From Acinetobacter ihumii (lineage in GTDB: Bacteria > Pseudomonadota > Gammaproteobacteria > Pseudomonadales > Moraxellaceae), in NCBI RefSeq assembly GCF_900625095.1, contig NZ_LR130760.1, positions 2,371,106-2,435,105 on the forward strand: a DNA stretch of 64,000 bases. The letters run 5' to 3'. Shown here piece after piece: positions 1-8,821 of this stretch. The notes beneath the pieces are model-generated. The model did no database searches. It worked only from the letters and a program-made list of their open reading frames with translations, and was not told the DNA's origin. Each line of letters starts with the position of its first letter. The stretch's first letter is position 1. The position numbers and the translations under genes were made by a program.

Positions 1-29
1 GACAGCACATAAAGCAAAAGGTGTAAAAG

Positions 30-1193
30 ATGACGAAGCAATATGCCACGTCGTTACTGTGTAGCGGTGTTTTACTCTTAACAGCATGTGGTTCAAACAA
101 TACCCACTCTCAAGTCATGCAGCAGCAAGAGCAGCGCGCTCAAAGCAAGACAACAATTTCTCAAACATTTCGAACGCAACGTATTGCGCAATTGAATCAG
201 CCATGGGCAATCAGCGTACTGCCAGATGGACATTTACTGATCACTGAACGTCAGGGCAAGCTGAAAATTTTTGATCCGAGCACTCAACAAATGCTGAATG
301 TATCTGGTGTCCCAAAAGTTCGCTATGGTGGACAGGGTGGTTTGGGTGATGTGATTTTACATCCTCAATTTGCTCAAAATCACTGGATTTATTTAAGCTA
401 TGCCCAGGCGGGTCAAGGCGGTCAAGGGGCTGTGGTAGCACGTGCTAAATTGGATTTAAGCACTTCAGATCAGCCAAAACTCACTCATTTAGAAAAAATT
501 TGGCAACAAGTACCGAAAGTATCGGGTCAGGGACATTATGGACATCGTTTAGCTTTTGATCGTGAGGGTAAACTCTGGATCAGTTCGGGTGAGCGGCAAA
601 AATTTGACCCTGCACAGGACATGAGTTCAAATTTAGGTAAAATTTTACGTTTAAATGAGGATGGTACACCTGCTGAAGGCAATCCATTTGCCAGTCAGGG
701 AGGGGTAGCAGCACAAATCTGGTCCTTAGGACATCGTAACCCTTTGGGGATGGCCTTTGATGAAACAGGTCAGCTTTGGGTGGTCGAAATGGGACCTAAA
801 GGCGGCGATGAACTGAATCGTATTATTAAAGGGGCAAACTATGGTTATCCTGTGGTCTCCAATGGTGATCATTATTCAGGCTTGCCGATCCCAGACCATG
901 CCACTCGACCTGAGTTTAAAGCACCAGAAATAAGCTGGACCCCAGTCATTTCTCCGTCCAGTATGATGATTTATCAAGGTGATCAATTTCCACAGTGGAA
1001 AGCTAAGGCACTGATTGGAGGTTTGTCTTCTGAGTCGATTACGGTGGTGGATTTAAAGACAAATCCTGTTCACGAGGTTCAGCGTATTGATATGAAGCAG
1101 CGAATTCGCGGTTTAACCCAATCTCAGGACGGCTCAATCTGGGTCATTGAAGATGGAGACAAGGCAGGACTGTTAAAATTGACTGCAAATTAA
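30..1193 (+). CDS. PQQ-dependent aldose sugar dehydrogenase-like lipoprotein
   Basis: This 387-residue protein matches the soluble glucose/aldose sugar dehydrogenase (GSDH/Asd, YliI-like) beta-propeller family, which oxidises sugars in the periplasm using pyrroloquinoline quinone. Seen in the sequence: an N-terminal lipoprotein signal with lipobox LTAC (Cys20), the phrase PWAISVLPDGHLLITER that opens the propeller, a GHYGHRLAF segment with His169 and His172 at the place of the catalytic histidine, LWISSGER, and SLGHRNPLGMAFD followed by LWVVEMGPKGGDELN near residues 240-270. The length is normal for the family. It probably sits in the outer membrane or periplasm as a lipoprotein. It stands alone upstream of rarA. 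The exact sugar substrate cannot be read from the sequence. Confidence 0.88.
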   Translation: MTKQYATSLLCSGVLLLTACGSNNTHSQVMQQQEQRAQSKTTISQTFRTQRIAQLNQPWAISVLPDGHLLITERQGKLKIFDPSTQQMLNVSGVPKVRYGGQGGLGDVILHPQFAQNHWIYLSYAQAGQGGQGAVVARAKLDLSTSDQPKLTHLEKIWQQVPKVSGQGHYGHRLAFDREGKLWISSGERQKFDPAQDMSSNLGKILRLNEDGTPAEGNPFASQGGVAAQIWSLGHRNPLGMAFDETGQLWVVEMGPKGGDELNRIIKGANYGYPVVSNGDHYSGLPIPDHATRPEFKAPEISWTPVISPSSMMIYQGDQFPQWKAKALIGGLSSESITVVDLKTNPVHEVQRIDMKQRIRGLTQSQDGSIWVIEDGDKAGLLKLTAN

Positions 1194-1311
1194 CAGTGCT
1201 GTCTTGAAAAATTGTAGGGTAAATCTAAACACATTCTATTGCGTCAGTACTTGAATTATCTGTGCGCTTGTTACAGCATAGTTGTTCGAGTTTATTGCAG
1301 TCACATTTGTT

Positions 1312-2583
1312 ATGTCAGATAGCCATATCCCACTTCCAGAACGGTTACGTCCACGTGATTTGTCCGAGATTATTGGGCAGGATCATTTACTGGGCGAACA
1401 CGCGCCATTGCGTCAGATGATTGATCAGGGACATTTACCTTCAATTATCTTCTGGGGACCGCCTGGGGTAGGCAAAACCACCATTGCACTATTACTGGCA
1501 CAGGCGATAGATCGTCCATTTGTCAGTTTGTCTGCACTGAATACCGGGGTAAAAGAGCTCCGTGAAATTATTGCGGAAAGTGGCGATTTACTGACACCTG
1601 TGGTGTTTATTGATGAAATTCACCGTTTTAATAAATCGCAGCAGGATGCTTTACTCAATGCGGTTGAAAAAGGCAAAATCACCTTAATTGGGGCAACCAC
1701 AGAAAACCCGTCTTTTGAAGTCAATAGTGCCTTATTGTCTCGCTGTCAGGTGTATACCTTAAACTCACTGGATCAGGATGCGATTCGAAGCTTACTCGAT
1801 AAAGCTATTCAAACCGATCCTTTTTTAAAACAGCGGCATATTCAGATTGAGGAATATGATGCACTGCTTCAGTTTGCGGCGGGTGATGCGCGTAAGGCAC
1901 TGAATTTAATTGACTTGATTGCCAGTACGTTCGAGGCAGATGTTGAAAATATCGTGACCAATGCGGTAACGGTCAAAGTTGCCCAGCAAAATATTGCACG
2001 TTATGACAAATCGGGTGAGCAGCATTACGATATTATTTCGGCATTTATTAAATCTATTCGTGGTAGTGATCCTGATGCGACGCTGTACTGGATGGCAAGA
2101 ATGTTAAAAGGCGGTGAAGATCCCGTATTTATTGCACGGCGCATGTTGATTGCAGCCTCAGAAGATATTGGCAATTCTAATCCGAATGCCTTGTTATTGG
2201 CAGGTGAATGTTTCCGTTCAGTCCAAGCGGTCGGCATGCCCGAAGCACGGATTATTTTGGGTCAATGTGCAGTTTATCTGGCGACCAGTCCAAAAAGTAA
2301 TAGTACCTATTTGGCGATTAATCGCGCTTTAGAGCTTGCAGAAAAAACAGCGAATTTACCTGTGCCACTCCACTTAAGAAATGCGCCGACCAAACTCATG
2401 AAACAACAAGGTTATGGGGTATATTATCTGTATCCGCATAATTATCCTGAACATTTTGTGTTACAGGACTATTTGCCACCTGAGCTAAAAGGCACAAAAC
2501 TGTATGAGTCGGCACGTAACAAACGCGAAGTTGAAGGTGAACGACTTCAGCAACGCCGTTGGCAGGAACAGCAACAGCAATAA
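1312..2583 (+). CDS. rarA: Replication-associated recombination protein A (AAA+ ATPase)
   Basis: RarA (MgsA) is a clamp-loader-like AAA+ ATPase that acts at stalled replication forks. The 423-residue protein has Walker A GPPGVGKT at residues 49-56, Walker B IDEIHRF around Asp101-Glu102, the sensor-1 segment GATTENPSFEVN, and the conserved tail with ASEDIGNSNP and NYPEHFVLQDYLP. The ATG at 1312 is chosen because the family starts just before PLPERLRP. A TTG ten codons upstream at 1282 would only add a hydrophobic stretch that the family lacks. It is followed at 9 bp by a gene reading in the opposite direction. Confidence 0.95.
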   Translation: MSDSHIPLPERLRPRDLSEIIGQDHLLGEHAPLRQMIDQGHLPSIIFWGPPGVGKTTIALLLAQAIDRPFVSLSALNTGVKELREIIAESGDLLTPVVFIDEIHRFNKSQQDALLNAVEKGKITLIGATTENPSFEVNSALLSRCQVYTLNSLDQDAIRSLLDKAIQTDPFLKQRHIQIEEYDALLQFAAGDARKALNLIDLIASTFEADVENIVTNAVTVKVAQQNIARYDKSGEQHYDIISAFIKSIRGSDPDATLYWMARMLKGGEDPVFIARRMLIAASEDIGNSNPNALLLAGECFRSVQAVGMPEARIILGQCAVYLATSPKSNSTYLAINRALELAEKTANLPVPLHLRNAPTKLMKQQGYGVYYLYPHNYPEHFVLQDYLPPELKGTKLYESARNKREVEGERLQQRRWQEQQQQ

Positions 2584-2591
2584 CTGGCAGG

Positions 2592-3431
2592 TTATTCCAG
2601 TTCTTCATTGACCTGACCATAAATAAGTAGGGTAAACACGCCTGTCCCCCCGATAATATTGCCCAGTGTTGTGGGGAGTAAAAACTGGAAAAAATATTCA
2701 GAAAGGCTGGCTTGACCTTTTAAGACCCAATACGCCATTTCCGCAGAGCCGACAATGACATGGGTAAAGCCACCAAGCGCCATTAAGTAGGTAATAAAGA
2801 AAATCAGCAAAAATTTATTATTGGCTGACGGTAAAATCCAGACCAGCGAGGCAATTAAAATCCCTGCGGGAATGCCTTTAATCACATTTTCGGCAACGCT
2901 ATAACTGGCGACATGATGGGCGAGTTGTTCGAGTGCCTGATCAATATTGGGTTCAAATAGCTGAACATTTAATAAAAATAAAGCTGCCAGTGCGGTTCCA
3001 GTCAAATTGGAAATAAAGACAATGCCCCATAAGCGCAGCACAGCTTTTAATTTATCCAGACTAAAGTTTTTAAATAAAGGCACAACGGTTGCAATGGTAT
3101 TTTCAGTAAAAAGCTGCATATGCCCTAAAATCACCAAAACAAAACCGACGGTATAGCCCATATTTTCAATTAAAAATGCCCATTTGGCCTCAGGTAAATA
3201 GGCATTGAGAATAGCTTTAAATACAAAAGAAAAACTGATCACGATGCCTGCGGTTATGCCTGAAAAAATTAATGCCTTGGCAGGGCGTTCCAATTCTTCA
3301 ATGCCATCTTTACGAATGATTTCATAAACCAGTCGGGGAGAGAGTTTTTCGTGCTCTTCAATGGCCATTTTTTCACGCCAAGTGAGAGTATTATCGGTCT
3401 GTTTTTCCTGCTCTTTTTCGTTTTCATTCAT
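2592..3431 (-). CDS. Formate/nitrite transporter (FNT) family protein, YfdC-like
   Basis: This integral membrane protein belongs to the FNT family of pentameric anion channels and most resembles the E. coli YfdC subgroup rather than FocA or NirC. A polar, charged N-terminal tail of about 50 residues precedes roughly six hydrophobic segments. FNT-like glycine-rich segments include the one around GHMQLFTENTIATVVP and the end-helix stretch LLPTTLGNIIGGTGVF. I chose the ATG at 3431 because an AGGA lies at a suitable distance, inside the codons of an alternative ATG at 3446. No neighbouring formate or nitrite enzyme gene is present, so the transported ion is unknown. Confidence 0.85.
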   Translation of the reverse strand: MNENEKEQEKQTDNTLTWREKMAIEEHEKLSPRLVYEIIRKDGIEELERPAKALIFSGITAGIVISFSFVFKAILNAYLPEAKWAFLIENMGYTVGFVLVILGHMQLFTENTIATVVPLFKNFSLDKLKAVLRLWGIVFISNLTGTALAALFLLNVQLFEPNIDQALEQLAHHVASYSVAENVIKGIPAGILIASLVWILPSANNKFLLIFFITYLMALGGFTHVIVGSAEMAYWVLKGQASLSEYFFQFLLPTTLGNIIGGTGVFTLLIYGQVNEELE

Positions 3432-3503
3432 CAAAGTATTCCTCATGTCATTCTTTTTTGGCGGTCAATATGATGATCGTAAGGCGTTATAATTTCTTTT
3501 TAA

Positions 3504-3695
3504 AAAATAAATGGATGTGAATCCAGAGCATTCAGTCAGCTTTTGTGTATTTTTTTATATCAGATTAAAAAACTGGAGTATGGAGATCTCTGGTTAGTTT
3601 TTTGTGAGCAAATAGGCACAAATTTTGAGCTAGTTCATGATTTTGAATACAATACTGGTAAATTCAATGGAATAGTAAAGCTTGATGAACAATAA
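3504..3695 (+). pseudogene. Possible 3' remnant of an unknown gene
   Basis: An open frame runs from 3504 to a TAA at 3693-3695 without an ATG. Its last 40 or so codons read like real protein (YGDLWLVFCEQ, then FELVHDFEYNTGKFNGIV), in contrast to the AT-rich spacer before it. It overlaps the ATG of the four-repeat protein by 11 bp, as a translationally coupled upstream gene would. The nearest potential start is a TTG at 3543. I do not recognise the family. It may be the tail of a deleted gene, or chance. Confidence 0.3.
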
Positions 3696-3966
3696 AATCT
3701 TTCGGACCCTTAGCCATGTTGATGGCTGGAATGGCTTGGCACAATATCAAATCAAAGACCACAAAATTTATCGTACGCCTTATCATGTAAATGGTTGGAA
3801 CACTCAACCGCAGTATGAAATTAGAGACAATAAAGTATATCGTACTGTACATCATGTCGATGGCTGGACTCGACTTGCCCAATATGAAATTAAAAATTCG
3901 AAGCTATACCAGACTGCAAACTATACGGGCAGTTGGACAGGTTTGGCACAATATGAAATTCGTTAA
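3685..3966 (+). CDS. Small protein of four tandem 23-residue repeats
   Basis: From the ATG at 3685 the protein is 93 residues and consists almost wholly of four repeats of exactly 23 residues starting at Lys4, Lys27, Lys50 and Lys73. The shared pattern is K-[IVL]-[FY]-[RQ]-T, a His/Tyr turn, G-W or S-W, then QY-[EQ]-I-[RK]. Such short beta-rich repeats could close into a four-bladed fold like the '4-fold beta flower' proteins; this resemblance is inference from pattern only. There is no signal peptide or membrane segment, so it should be cytoplasmic. A TTG one codon upstream is an alternative start. Function unknown. Confidence 0.7.
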   Translation: MNNKIFRTLSHVDGWNGLAQYQIKDHKIYRTPYHVNGWNTQPQYEIRDNKVYRTVHHVDGWTRLAQYEIKNSKLYQTANYTGSWTGLAQYEIR

Positions 3967-4018
3967 TGTAGAAAAAATTTAATCAAATTTGTTGATTAGT
4001 TTATACATAGCAGAAAAT

Positions 4019-4047
4019 AAAAACGAGCCAGATCACTGACTCGTTTT
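4019..4047 (-). terminator. Rho-independent terminator of purC
   Basis: On the minus strand an 8-bp stem (CGAGTCAG/CTGGCTCG, one G-T pair, TGAT loop; 4024-4043) is followed by a run of T. It lies just beyond the purC stop codon. Confidence 0.75.
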
Positions 4048-4065
4048 GAATATAAGCAAACTTGC

Positions 4066-4785
4066 TTAGATATTGTCTAAATCAATACCTAAACGTGCTG
4101 CAACTTCTTCATAAGCTTCAACCACACCGCCTAAACCTTGACGGAAACGGTCTTTATCCAGTTTTTTCTTGGTGTCTTTGTCCCACAAACGGCAACCATC
4201 TGGAGAGAATTCATCACCCAATACAATACGGTCGTGAAACACACCAAATTCAAGTTTGAAATCAACCAGAATCATATTGCCAGCATCAAAAAGTGCTTTT
4301 AACACATCATTGACTTTGTAGGTCAACTCTTTCATTTTTTCAAGCTGTTCAGCAGTTGCCCAACCTAAAGCAATGGCTTGAGATTCATTCACCATTGGAT
4401 CGCCCAGACCATCATCTTTATAGAACAACTCAAATGTTGGCGGAGTCAGCTCTTTGCCTTCTTCTACACCTAGACGGCGGCATAGCGAACCAGCAGCATA
4501 ATTACGAATCACACATTCCACAGGAATCATCTGAAGTTTTTTAACTAACACTTCATTTGGTGTCAGCAATTTCTCAAAATGCGTTTCGATGCCTGCTTCA
4601 GCCAGTTTTTCCATAATAAAGGCGTTAAAACGGTTGTTGACCTTACCTTTACGATCCAGTTGTTCGATTTTTTCGCCATTAAATGCTGAGGCATCATCAC
4701 GAAAGACTAAAATCAAATGGTCTGCATCATCTGTTTCATAAACAGATTTGGCTTTACCAGTATAGAGCAAGGTTTGTTTTAACAT
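4066..4785 (-). CDS. purC: Phosphoribosylaminoimidazole-succinocarboxamide synthase (SAICAR synthetase)
   Basis: PurC joins aspartate to CAIR in de novo purine synthesis in the cytoplasm. The 239-residue length is standard for the bacterial single-domain enzyme. Recognisable motifs are [11 protein letters not shown] at the N-terminus, [12 protein letters not shown], the block [15 protein letters not shown], and LVDFKLEFG followed by [13 protein letters not shown]. It is the last gene of the leftward dapA-bamC-purC set, the same order as in E. coli, with a hairpin between bamC and purC and a strong terminator after it. Confidence 0.97.
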   Translation of the reverse strand: MLKQTLLYTGKAKSVYETDDADHLILVFRDDASAFNGEKIEQLDRKGKVNNRFNAFIMEKLAEAGIETHFEKLLTPNEVLVKKLQMIPVECVIRNYAAGSLCRRLGVEEGKELTPPTFELFYKDDGLGDPMVNESQAIALGWATAEQLEKMKELTYKVNDVLKALFDAGNMILVDFKLEFGVFHDRIVLGDEFSPDGCRLWDKDTKKKLDKDRFRQGLGGVVEAYEEVAARLGIDLDNI

Positions 4786-4803
4786 GGGGGAACCTTTTTC
4801 AAG

Positions 4804-4830
4804 AAAAAATTGCCTAGAGAAAGCCTAGGC
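4804..4830 (-). terminator. Hairpin with T-run at the bamC stop codon
   Basis: On the minus strand GCCTAG pairs with CTAGGC across a seven-base loop and is followed by AATTTTTT. The stem includes the bamC stop codon (4825-4827) and ends about 20 bp before purC. It may cut or attenuate read-through from dapA-bamC into purC. Confidence 0.5.
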
Positions 4831-5430
4831 TGGCCAATTTTGATAAATCTGGTTAAGCAATTCAGTGGCTTTTGCTGGATCGGCAAAACTGTTGTCTGGA
4901 TTAAATAAAGCAAGATTATGTGTACTGCCGACACCTGTCAGTTTCAGCACATAGGTTTGCTGCCCCACTTTAATGGTGGCTTCATAACCTGTTTTATTTT
5001 CGCTGAGCACTGTGTAGTTCAGACTACTCAGTGTGGCAACGGTATATTGCCAAATCTCAGCAGTCGATCCGTTCATTTGCAGTAATGGATTTCTATTGCC
5101 ATCGACTACAAGCTGAGGACGACTCATGGCAGCCGTAGAATCTACATTGTTGGCAGTGACTGCATTAGAACTGACTGAAGCTGGACGAGGTAATGCAAAA
5201 CGCGTCCCTTGTTTGTTTTCAAGCTTAGGTGCATTGTCAATCGCAAGCTGATCTACAGTCGGCGCAGGATACAGTGGCGTAAATGGGCGCACGGTTGCAT
5301 CTGTCGGGAACTGGAGTGGAGCAAGCGTAGTGGTATTCTTATAATCTAAAGAATGATTATTAAAACTACTACAGCCTACTAAACCCATAGCGGCAATAGC
5401 AAAAGTTAGTCCAAGTCGTAACTGCATCAT
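4825..5430 (-). CDS. bamC: BamC/NlpB-like outer-membrane lipoprotein
   Basis: This 201-residue lipoprotein has the signal LGLTFAIAAMGLVGC, giving an acylated Cys about 20 residues from the start. It sits between dapA and purC exactly as E. coli bamC does. BamC is an accessory lipoprotein of the BAM complex that inserts outer-membrane beta-barrels. A Pro-rich, unstructured segment with APLQFPTDATVRP-type text follows the Cys, as in BamC, then one folded domain (EIWQYTVATLSSLNYTV to the C-terminus). It is much shorter than E. coli BamC (about 340 residues), so probably only one of the two helix-grip domains is kept. Identity rests on synteny and architecture. Confidence 0.75.
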   Translation of the reverse strand: MMQLRLGLTFAIAAMGLVGCSSFNNHSLDYKNTTTLAPLQFPTDATVRPFTPLYPAPTVDQLAIDNAPKLENKQGTRFALPRPASVSSNAVTANNVDSTAAMSRPQLVVDGNRNPLLQMNGSTAEIWQYTVATLSSLNYTVLSENKTGYEATIKVGQQTYVLKLTGVGSTHNLALFNPDNSFADPAKATELLNQIYQNWPA

Positions 5431-5439
5431 AATCTGCTC

Positions 5440-6336
5440 TTATTGAATAATTCCCGCTGCTTTCAAGGCATTACGGAGTGGTTCGCGATATTGCTGTGCA
5501 AGAGGAGTCAAAGGCAGACGAATACCTGTTCCAATGAGTCCCATTTCATGTACCGCCCATTTCACAGGAATTGGGTTCGATTCGCAAAATAGATTATTGT
5601 GTACATTTGCAACTTTATTGTTAACGGCTTCAGCCTCTGCTGCCTGACCACTGACAGCGGTAGCACATAGCTCACTCATGATTTTTGGCGCAACATTTGC
5701 AGTCACCGAAATATTACCTTTTGCACCTGCAAGCATCAGTTGCCAAGCGGTTTCATCATCGCCAGAAAACACCGCAATTTTACCATCCAATGCCTGAATC
5801 AGTTCAGTACCACGTGGAATATCGCCTGTTGCATCTTTGACACCGACAATATTAGCAATATCAGCCAGACGTACCACAGTTTCATTGAGCATGTCTACGC
5901 CAGTACGGCCGGGTACATTGTACAGCACTTGTGGCAAGTCAACGGCTTCTGCAATGGCTTTAAAATGTTGAAATAAACCTTCTTGTGTCGGTTTATTATA
6001 ATAAGGGGTCACCAGTAAAGCAGCATCAGCTCCCAGCTCTTTGGCAGCTTGAGTTAGTTCAATTGCTTCGCGAGTAGAGTTTGCACCTGTACCTGCAATA
6101 ATGGGAATACGTTTGTTTGCCACACGAATGATTTCTTTGATCACTTGCGTGTGTTCTTCCATGCTTAAGGTCGATGGTTCGCCTGTTGTACCAACGGCTA
6201 CGATACCGTTGGTTCCCTGATCAATATGCCACTCAACCAGCTTTTCGAGGCTCTTCCAATCTACGCTACCATCTTCAAACATTGGGGTGACGAGTGCGAC
6301 AATTGAGCCTTGCAGGGTCTGAGCTTGCTGAGTCAT
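5440..6336 (-). CDS. dapA: 4-hydroxy-tetrahydrodipicolinate synthase
   Basis: DapA condenses pyruvate with aspartate semialdehyde, the first committed step to diaminopimelate and lysine. From the ATG at 6336 the protein is 298 residues. The catalytic set is visible: GTTGE with Thr50 and Thr51, YNVPGR with Tyr139 and Arg144, and the Schiff-base Lys167 in GVKDATGD. A TTG ten codons upstream (6366) gives an atypical extension and was rejected. The bamC start codon lies 9 bp after its stop, so the two are co-transcribed. Confidence 0.97.
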   Translation of the reverse strand: MTQQAQTLQGSIVALVTPMFEDGSVDWKSLEKLVEWHIDQGTNGIVAVGTTGEPSTLSMEEHTQVIKEIIRVANKRIPIIAGTGANSTREAIELTQAAKELGADAALLVTPYYNKPTQEGLFQHFKAIAEAVDLPQVLYNVPGRTGVDMLNETVVRLADIANIVGVKDATGDIPRGTELIQALDGKIAVFSGDDETAWQLMLAGAKGNISVTANVAPKIMSELCATAVSGQAAEAEAVNNKVANVHNNLFCESNPIPVKWAVHEMGLIGTGIRLPLTPLAQQYREPLRNALKAAGIIQ

Positions 6337-6675
6337 TTTAAAAAAATATCCTATTGTGCCATCCAATAAAATAAAAAAAGGAATATGGATGGTTTTGCAG
6401 TCTTTTGATTTAGTGTCTCAACAAAAAATATTTTGTTGAATAACTATTCTGCAAATTATGACTGATCGGAGACATAAGAACAATATGCTTTAGTCAAACC
6501 CATTAAAACTTTATCGGATCGCTACTGATTTTTATGCTAGATACAAGCAGGTGGCATGTGTTAAGTACGATATAAAAGATGATTCGATTGGCATGTAGAC
6601 TTTATTTAAACTCAATCCTTCTTATAAGATGTCAAAGACATCAAGCATGATGACCCATAAAACAGGAGTGGCGTA
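6337..6675. other. Divergent dapA/pncA intergenic region with a palindrome
   Basis: About 340 bp without a convincing gene separate the divergent dapA and pncA. The only clear structure is a perfect inverted repeat, TCAACAAAA and TTTTGTTGA around AATA (6418-6439). It lacks GC pairs and a following T-run, so it looks more like a protein-binding site than a terminator. Nothing else was recognised. Confidence 0.4.
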
Positions 6676-7311
6676 ATGGCGCACGGAAAAAATACAGCCT
6701 TGATCGTGGTGGACGTACAAAATGGATTTACGCCCGGTGGTCATCTAGCTGTGGCACACGCTGATGAAATTATCCCGTGTATTAATCGTTTAGCGGGTGT
6801 GTTTGACAATATTATATTGACGCAGGATTGGCATCCTGCTGATCATATTTCTTTTGCTGAAAACCATGCCGGTAAGCAACCGTTTGACAGCATTGAACTG
6901 GCGTATGGAACGCAAGTGCTGTGGCCGACGCATTGTGTACAGGGAACGCAGGATGCCGAATTACATCCAGATTTAAATATTCCTTCGGCTCAGCTTATTA
7001 TTCGTAAAGGTTTTCATGCAGAAATTGATAGTTACTCTGCTTTTATGGAAGCGGATCGAAGCACCTCCACAGGGCTTGCGGGTTATTTAAAAGAACGCGG
7101 TATTGATACGGTGTATATCACAGGAATTGCGACTGATTTTTGTGTGGCATGGACTGCCATGGATGCCAAACAAGCAGGATTTGAAAGCTATGTGGTGATC
7201 GATGCCTGTAAAGCCATTGATTTAAATGGTTCATTGCAACACGCTTGGCAAGAAATGTTAAAAGTAGGCGTCAAACGAATAAGCGCAGCACAATTGCTTA
7301 AAGAAATATAA
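6676..7311 (+). CDS. pncA: Nicotinamidase
   Basis: PncA deamidates nicotinamide to nicotinate for NAD salvage. All catalytic features of the isochorismatase-like fold are present in the 211 residues: Asp13 in VVDVQNGF, the metal-binding Asp52/His54/His58 in DWHPADH, Lys111 in RKGF and nucleophile Cys156 in GIATDFCV with the preceding cis-peptide Ala-Thr. The ATG follows an AGGAG. Nicotinate made here is the substrate of PncB, encoded about 23 kb to the right (30417). Confidence 0.96.
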   Translation: MAHGKNTALIVVDVQNGFTPGGHLAVAHADEIIPCINRLAGVFDNIILTQDWHPADHISFAENHAGKQPFDSIELAYGTQVLWPTHCVQGTQDAELHPDLNIPSAQLIIRKGFHAEIDSYSAFMEADRSTSTGLAGYLKERGIDTVYITGIATDFCVAWTAMDAKQAGFESYVVIDACKAIDLNGSLQHAWQEMLKVGVKRISAAQLLKEI

Positions 7312-7357
7312 CCGAGCAATATAGGCAACTGATTTGTTGAGTTGAAAGAGTCTAAGT

Positions 7358-8323
7358 ATGCCGTGGATATTGCGCCTGACCCAGTGGATGCAAAAAACCT
7401 TTGCGATTTGGGTGATTGTTTTTTCAGCCATTGCCCTATGGCAACCTAGCTATTTTGTCTGGCTGACAGCTTATATTCCATGGATATTAGGTTTAATTAT
7501 GCTCGGGATGGGCATGACCCTCACGCTCAGTGATTTTCGAGGCGTATTTCGTTATCCCAGAGCAGTATTGATTGGTGTGGTGGCGCATTTTGTAGTAATG
7601 CCAAGTCTTGCTTATCTGTTGTGTACCTTATTTCAATTACCACCTGCTATTGCAATTGGGGTGATTTTAGTGGGTTGTTGTCCCGGAGGAACAGCCTCCA
7701 ATGTCATTACCTATATGGCAAGAGGCAATACTGCACTTTCGGTGGCTTGTACTTCCGTATCAACTTTGTTGGCGCCTATTTTAACACCGACTATTTTTTA
7801 TTTATTGGCAAGTCAATGGATCAAGATTGATGTTGGTTCAATGTTTATTTCGATTCTACAGGTGGTGTTAGTTCCTATTCTGCTTGGTTTGCTCTTGCGC
7901 CAGTATTTTAAAATACAGGTTCAACGTTATATACAAGTCATGCCGATGATTTCAGTGGTAGCAATTGTACTCATTGTGGCAGCCATTATTGGAGCAAGTA
8001 AGGCGTCTATCTTGCAATCAGGTTTGCTGATTTTAGTCGTGGTAATTTTACATAATGGTTTGGGGTTTTTAATCGGCTATTGGGCAAGTCGCTGCTTAAA
8101 GCTATCGCATTACGATAGTAAAGCCATTTCGATTGAGGTGGGAATGCAAAATTCAGGTTTAGGCGTGGCATTGGCTGCGGTGCATTTTGCTGCTTCTCCC
8201 ATCACTGCGGTTCCTAGTGCGATTTTTAGCTTATGGCACAATATTTCTGGTGCTGCTTTGGCAACCTATTGGGCGCGTCAAGCAGAAAAGCAGCCTGAGT
8301 CTTCTGAGCAAAATGTTCAATAG
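7358..8323 (+). CDS. Bile acid:sodium symporter (BASS) family transporter, PanS/YocS-like
   Basis: The 321-residue membrane protein has nine or ten hydrophobic segments. It carries the BASS hallmarks GMGMTLTLSDF after the second segment, the sodium-site stretch GCCPGGTASNVITY, and VGMQNSGLG near residue 265. Bacterial relatives such as PanS move pantoate or ketopantoate, others organic anions; the substrate cannot be decided here. It begins 46 bp after pncA on the same strand and may be co-transcribed, which would fit a vitamin or cofactor-precursor role, but that is inference. Confidence 0.85.
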   Translation: MPWILRLTQWMQKTFAIWVIVFSAIALWQPSYFVWLTAYIPWILGLIMLGMGMTLTLSDFRGVFRYPRAVLIGVVAHFVVMPSLAYLLCTLFQLPPAIAIGVILVGCCPGGTASNVITYMARGNTALSVACTSVSTLLAPILTPTIFYLLASQWIKIDVGSMFISILQVVLVPILLGLLLRQYFKIQVQRYIQVMPMISVVAIVLIVAAIIGASKASILQSGLLILVVVILHNGLGFLIGYWASRCLKLSHYDSKAISIEVGMQNSGLGVALAAVHFAASPITAVPSAIFSLWHNISGAALATYWARQAEKQPESSEQNVQ

Positions 8324-8351
8324 ACCCGTGTTTTTATTCATAGAGCAAAGA

Positions 8352-8375
8352 CAAGTGTCATGTATATGACACTTG
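8352..8375. terminator. Inverted repeat between convergent genes
   Basis: CAAGTGTCAT and ATGACACTTG form a perfect 10-bp stem with a GTAT loop between the ends of the BASS transporter and the acetyltransferase gene. Neither side has a long T-run, so termination is likely but weak. Confidence 0.45.
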
Positions 8376-8389
8376 AAGTATAAGGGTAA

Positions 8390-8677
8390 TTAAGCGTCTC
8401 TGAGTACATCACGAATAGAGGGATCCTTATCAAACACAGATTTGGCATACGGACACAATGGAATAACTTTGATCTGGTTTTTACGGGCAAAATCAACCAC
8501 AGCATCTAAAAGCTTGCGTCCTACGCCTTGTCCACGATATGCATCGGCTACATCAGTGTGGTCAATGATCAACATTTTTTCACCTGCCCATGTATAGACC
8601 ATTTCACCAGCCAAAGTTTCGCTATCATGTAGTTCAAATGCGCCGTGTTTGCCATCATCTTTTTGTTGAATATTCAA
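8390..8677 (-). CDS. Small GNAT-type N-acetyltransferase (YjdJ/Gtn10-like)
   Basis: This 95-residue single-domain protein belongs to the short GCN5-like acetyltransferase group. The acetyl-CoA binding segment is visible as DAYRGQGVGRKLLDAVVDFARK (Arg/Gln-x-x-Gly-x-Gly/Ala pattern), followed by IPLCPYAKSVFDKDP, typical of the YjdJ and human GTLF3B group. It is complete for this minimal family. Acceptor substrate unknown. A good AGGAG lies before the ATG. Confidence 0.85.
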   Translation of the reverse strand: MNIQQKDDGKHGAFELHDSETLAGEMVYTWAGEKMLIIDHTDVADAYRGQGVGRKLLDAVVDFARKNQIKVIPLCPYAKSVFDKDPSIRDVLRDA

Positions 8678-8821
8678 AATGATACTCCTTTGATCATTGC
8701 CTAACGATGAGTTATAGATTGAATTGTGGCAGCAATTTAAATGAATGTGGTTGGGATTTTGTTATTGATATTTATGGTATGGGGCAGCGAAGATTGTGCT
8801 GTTTTAAATTGAGTAAAACAG

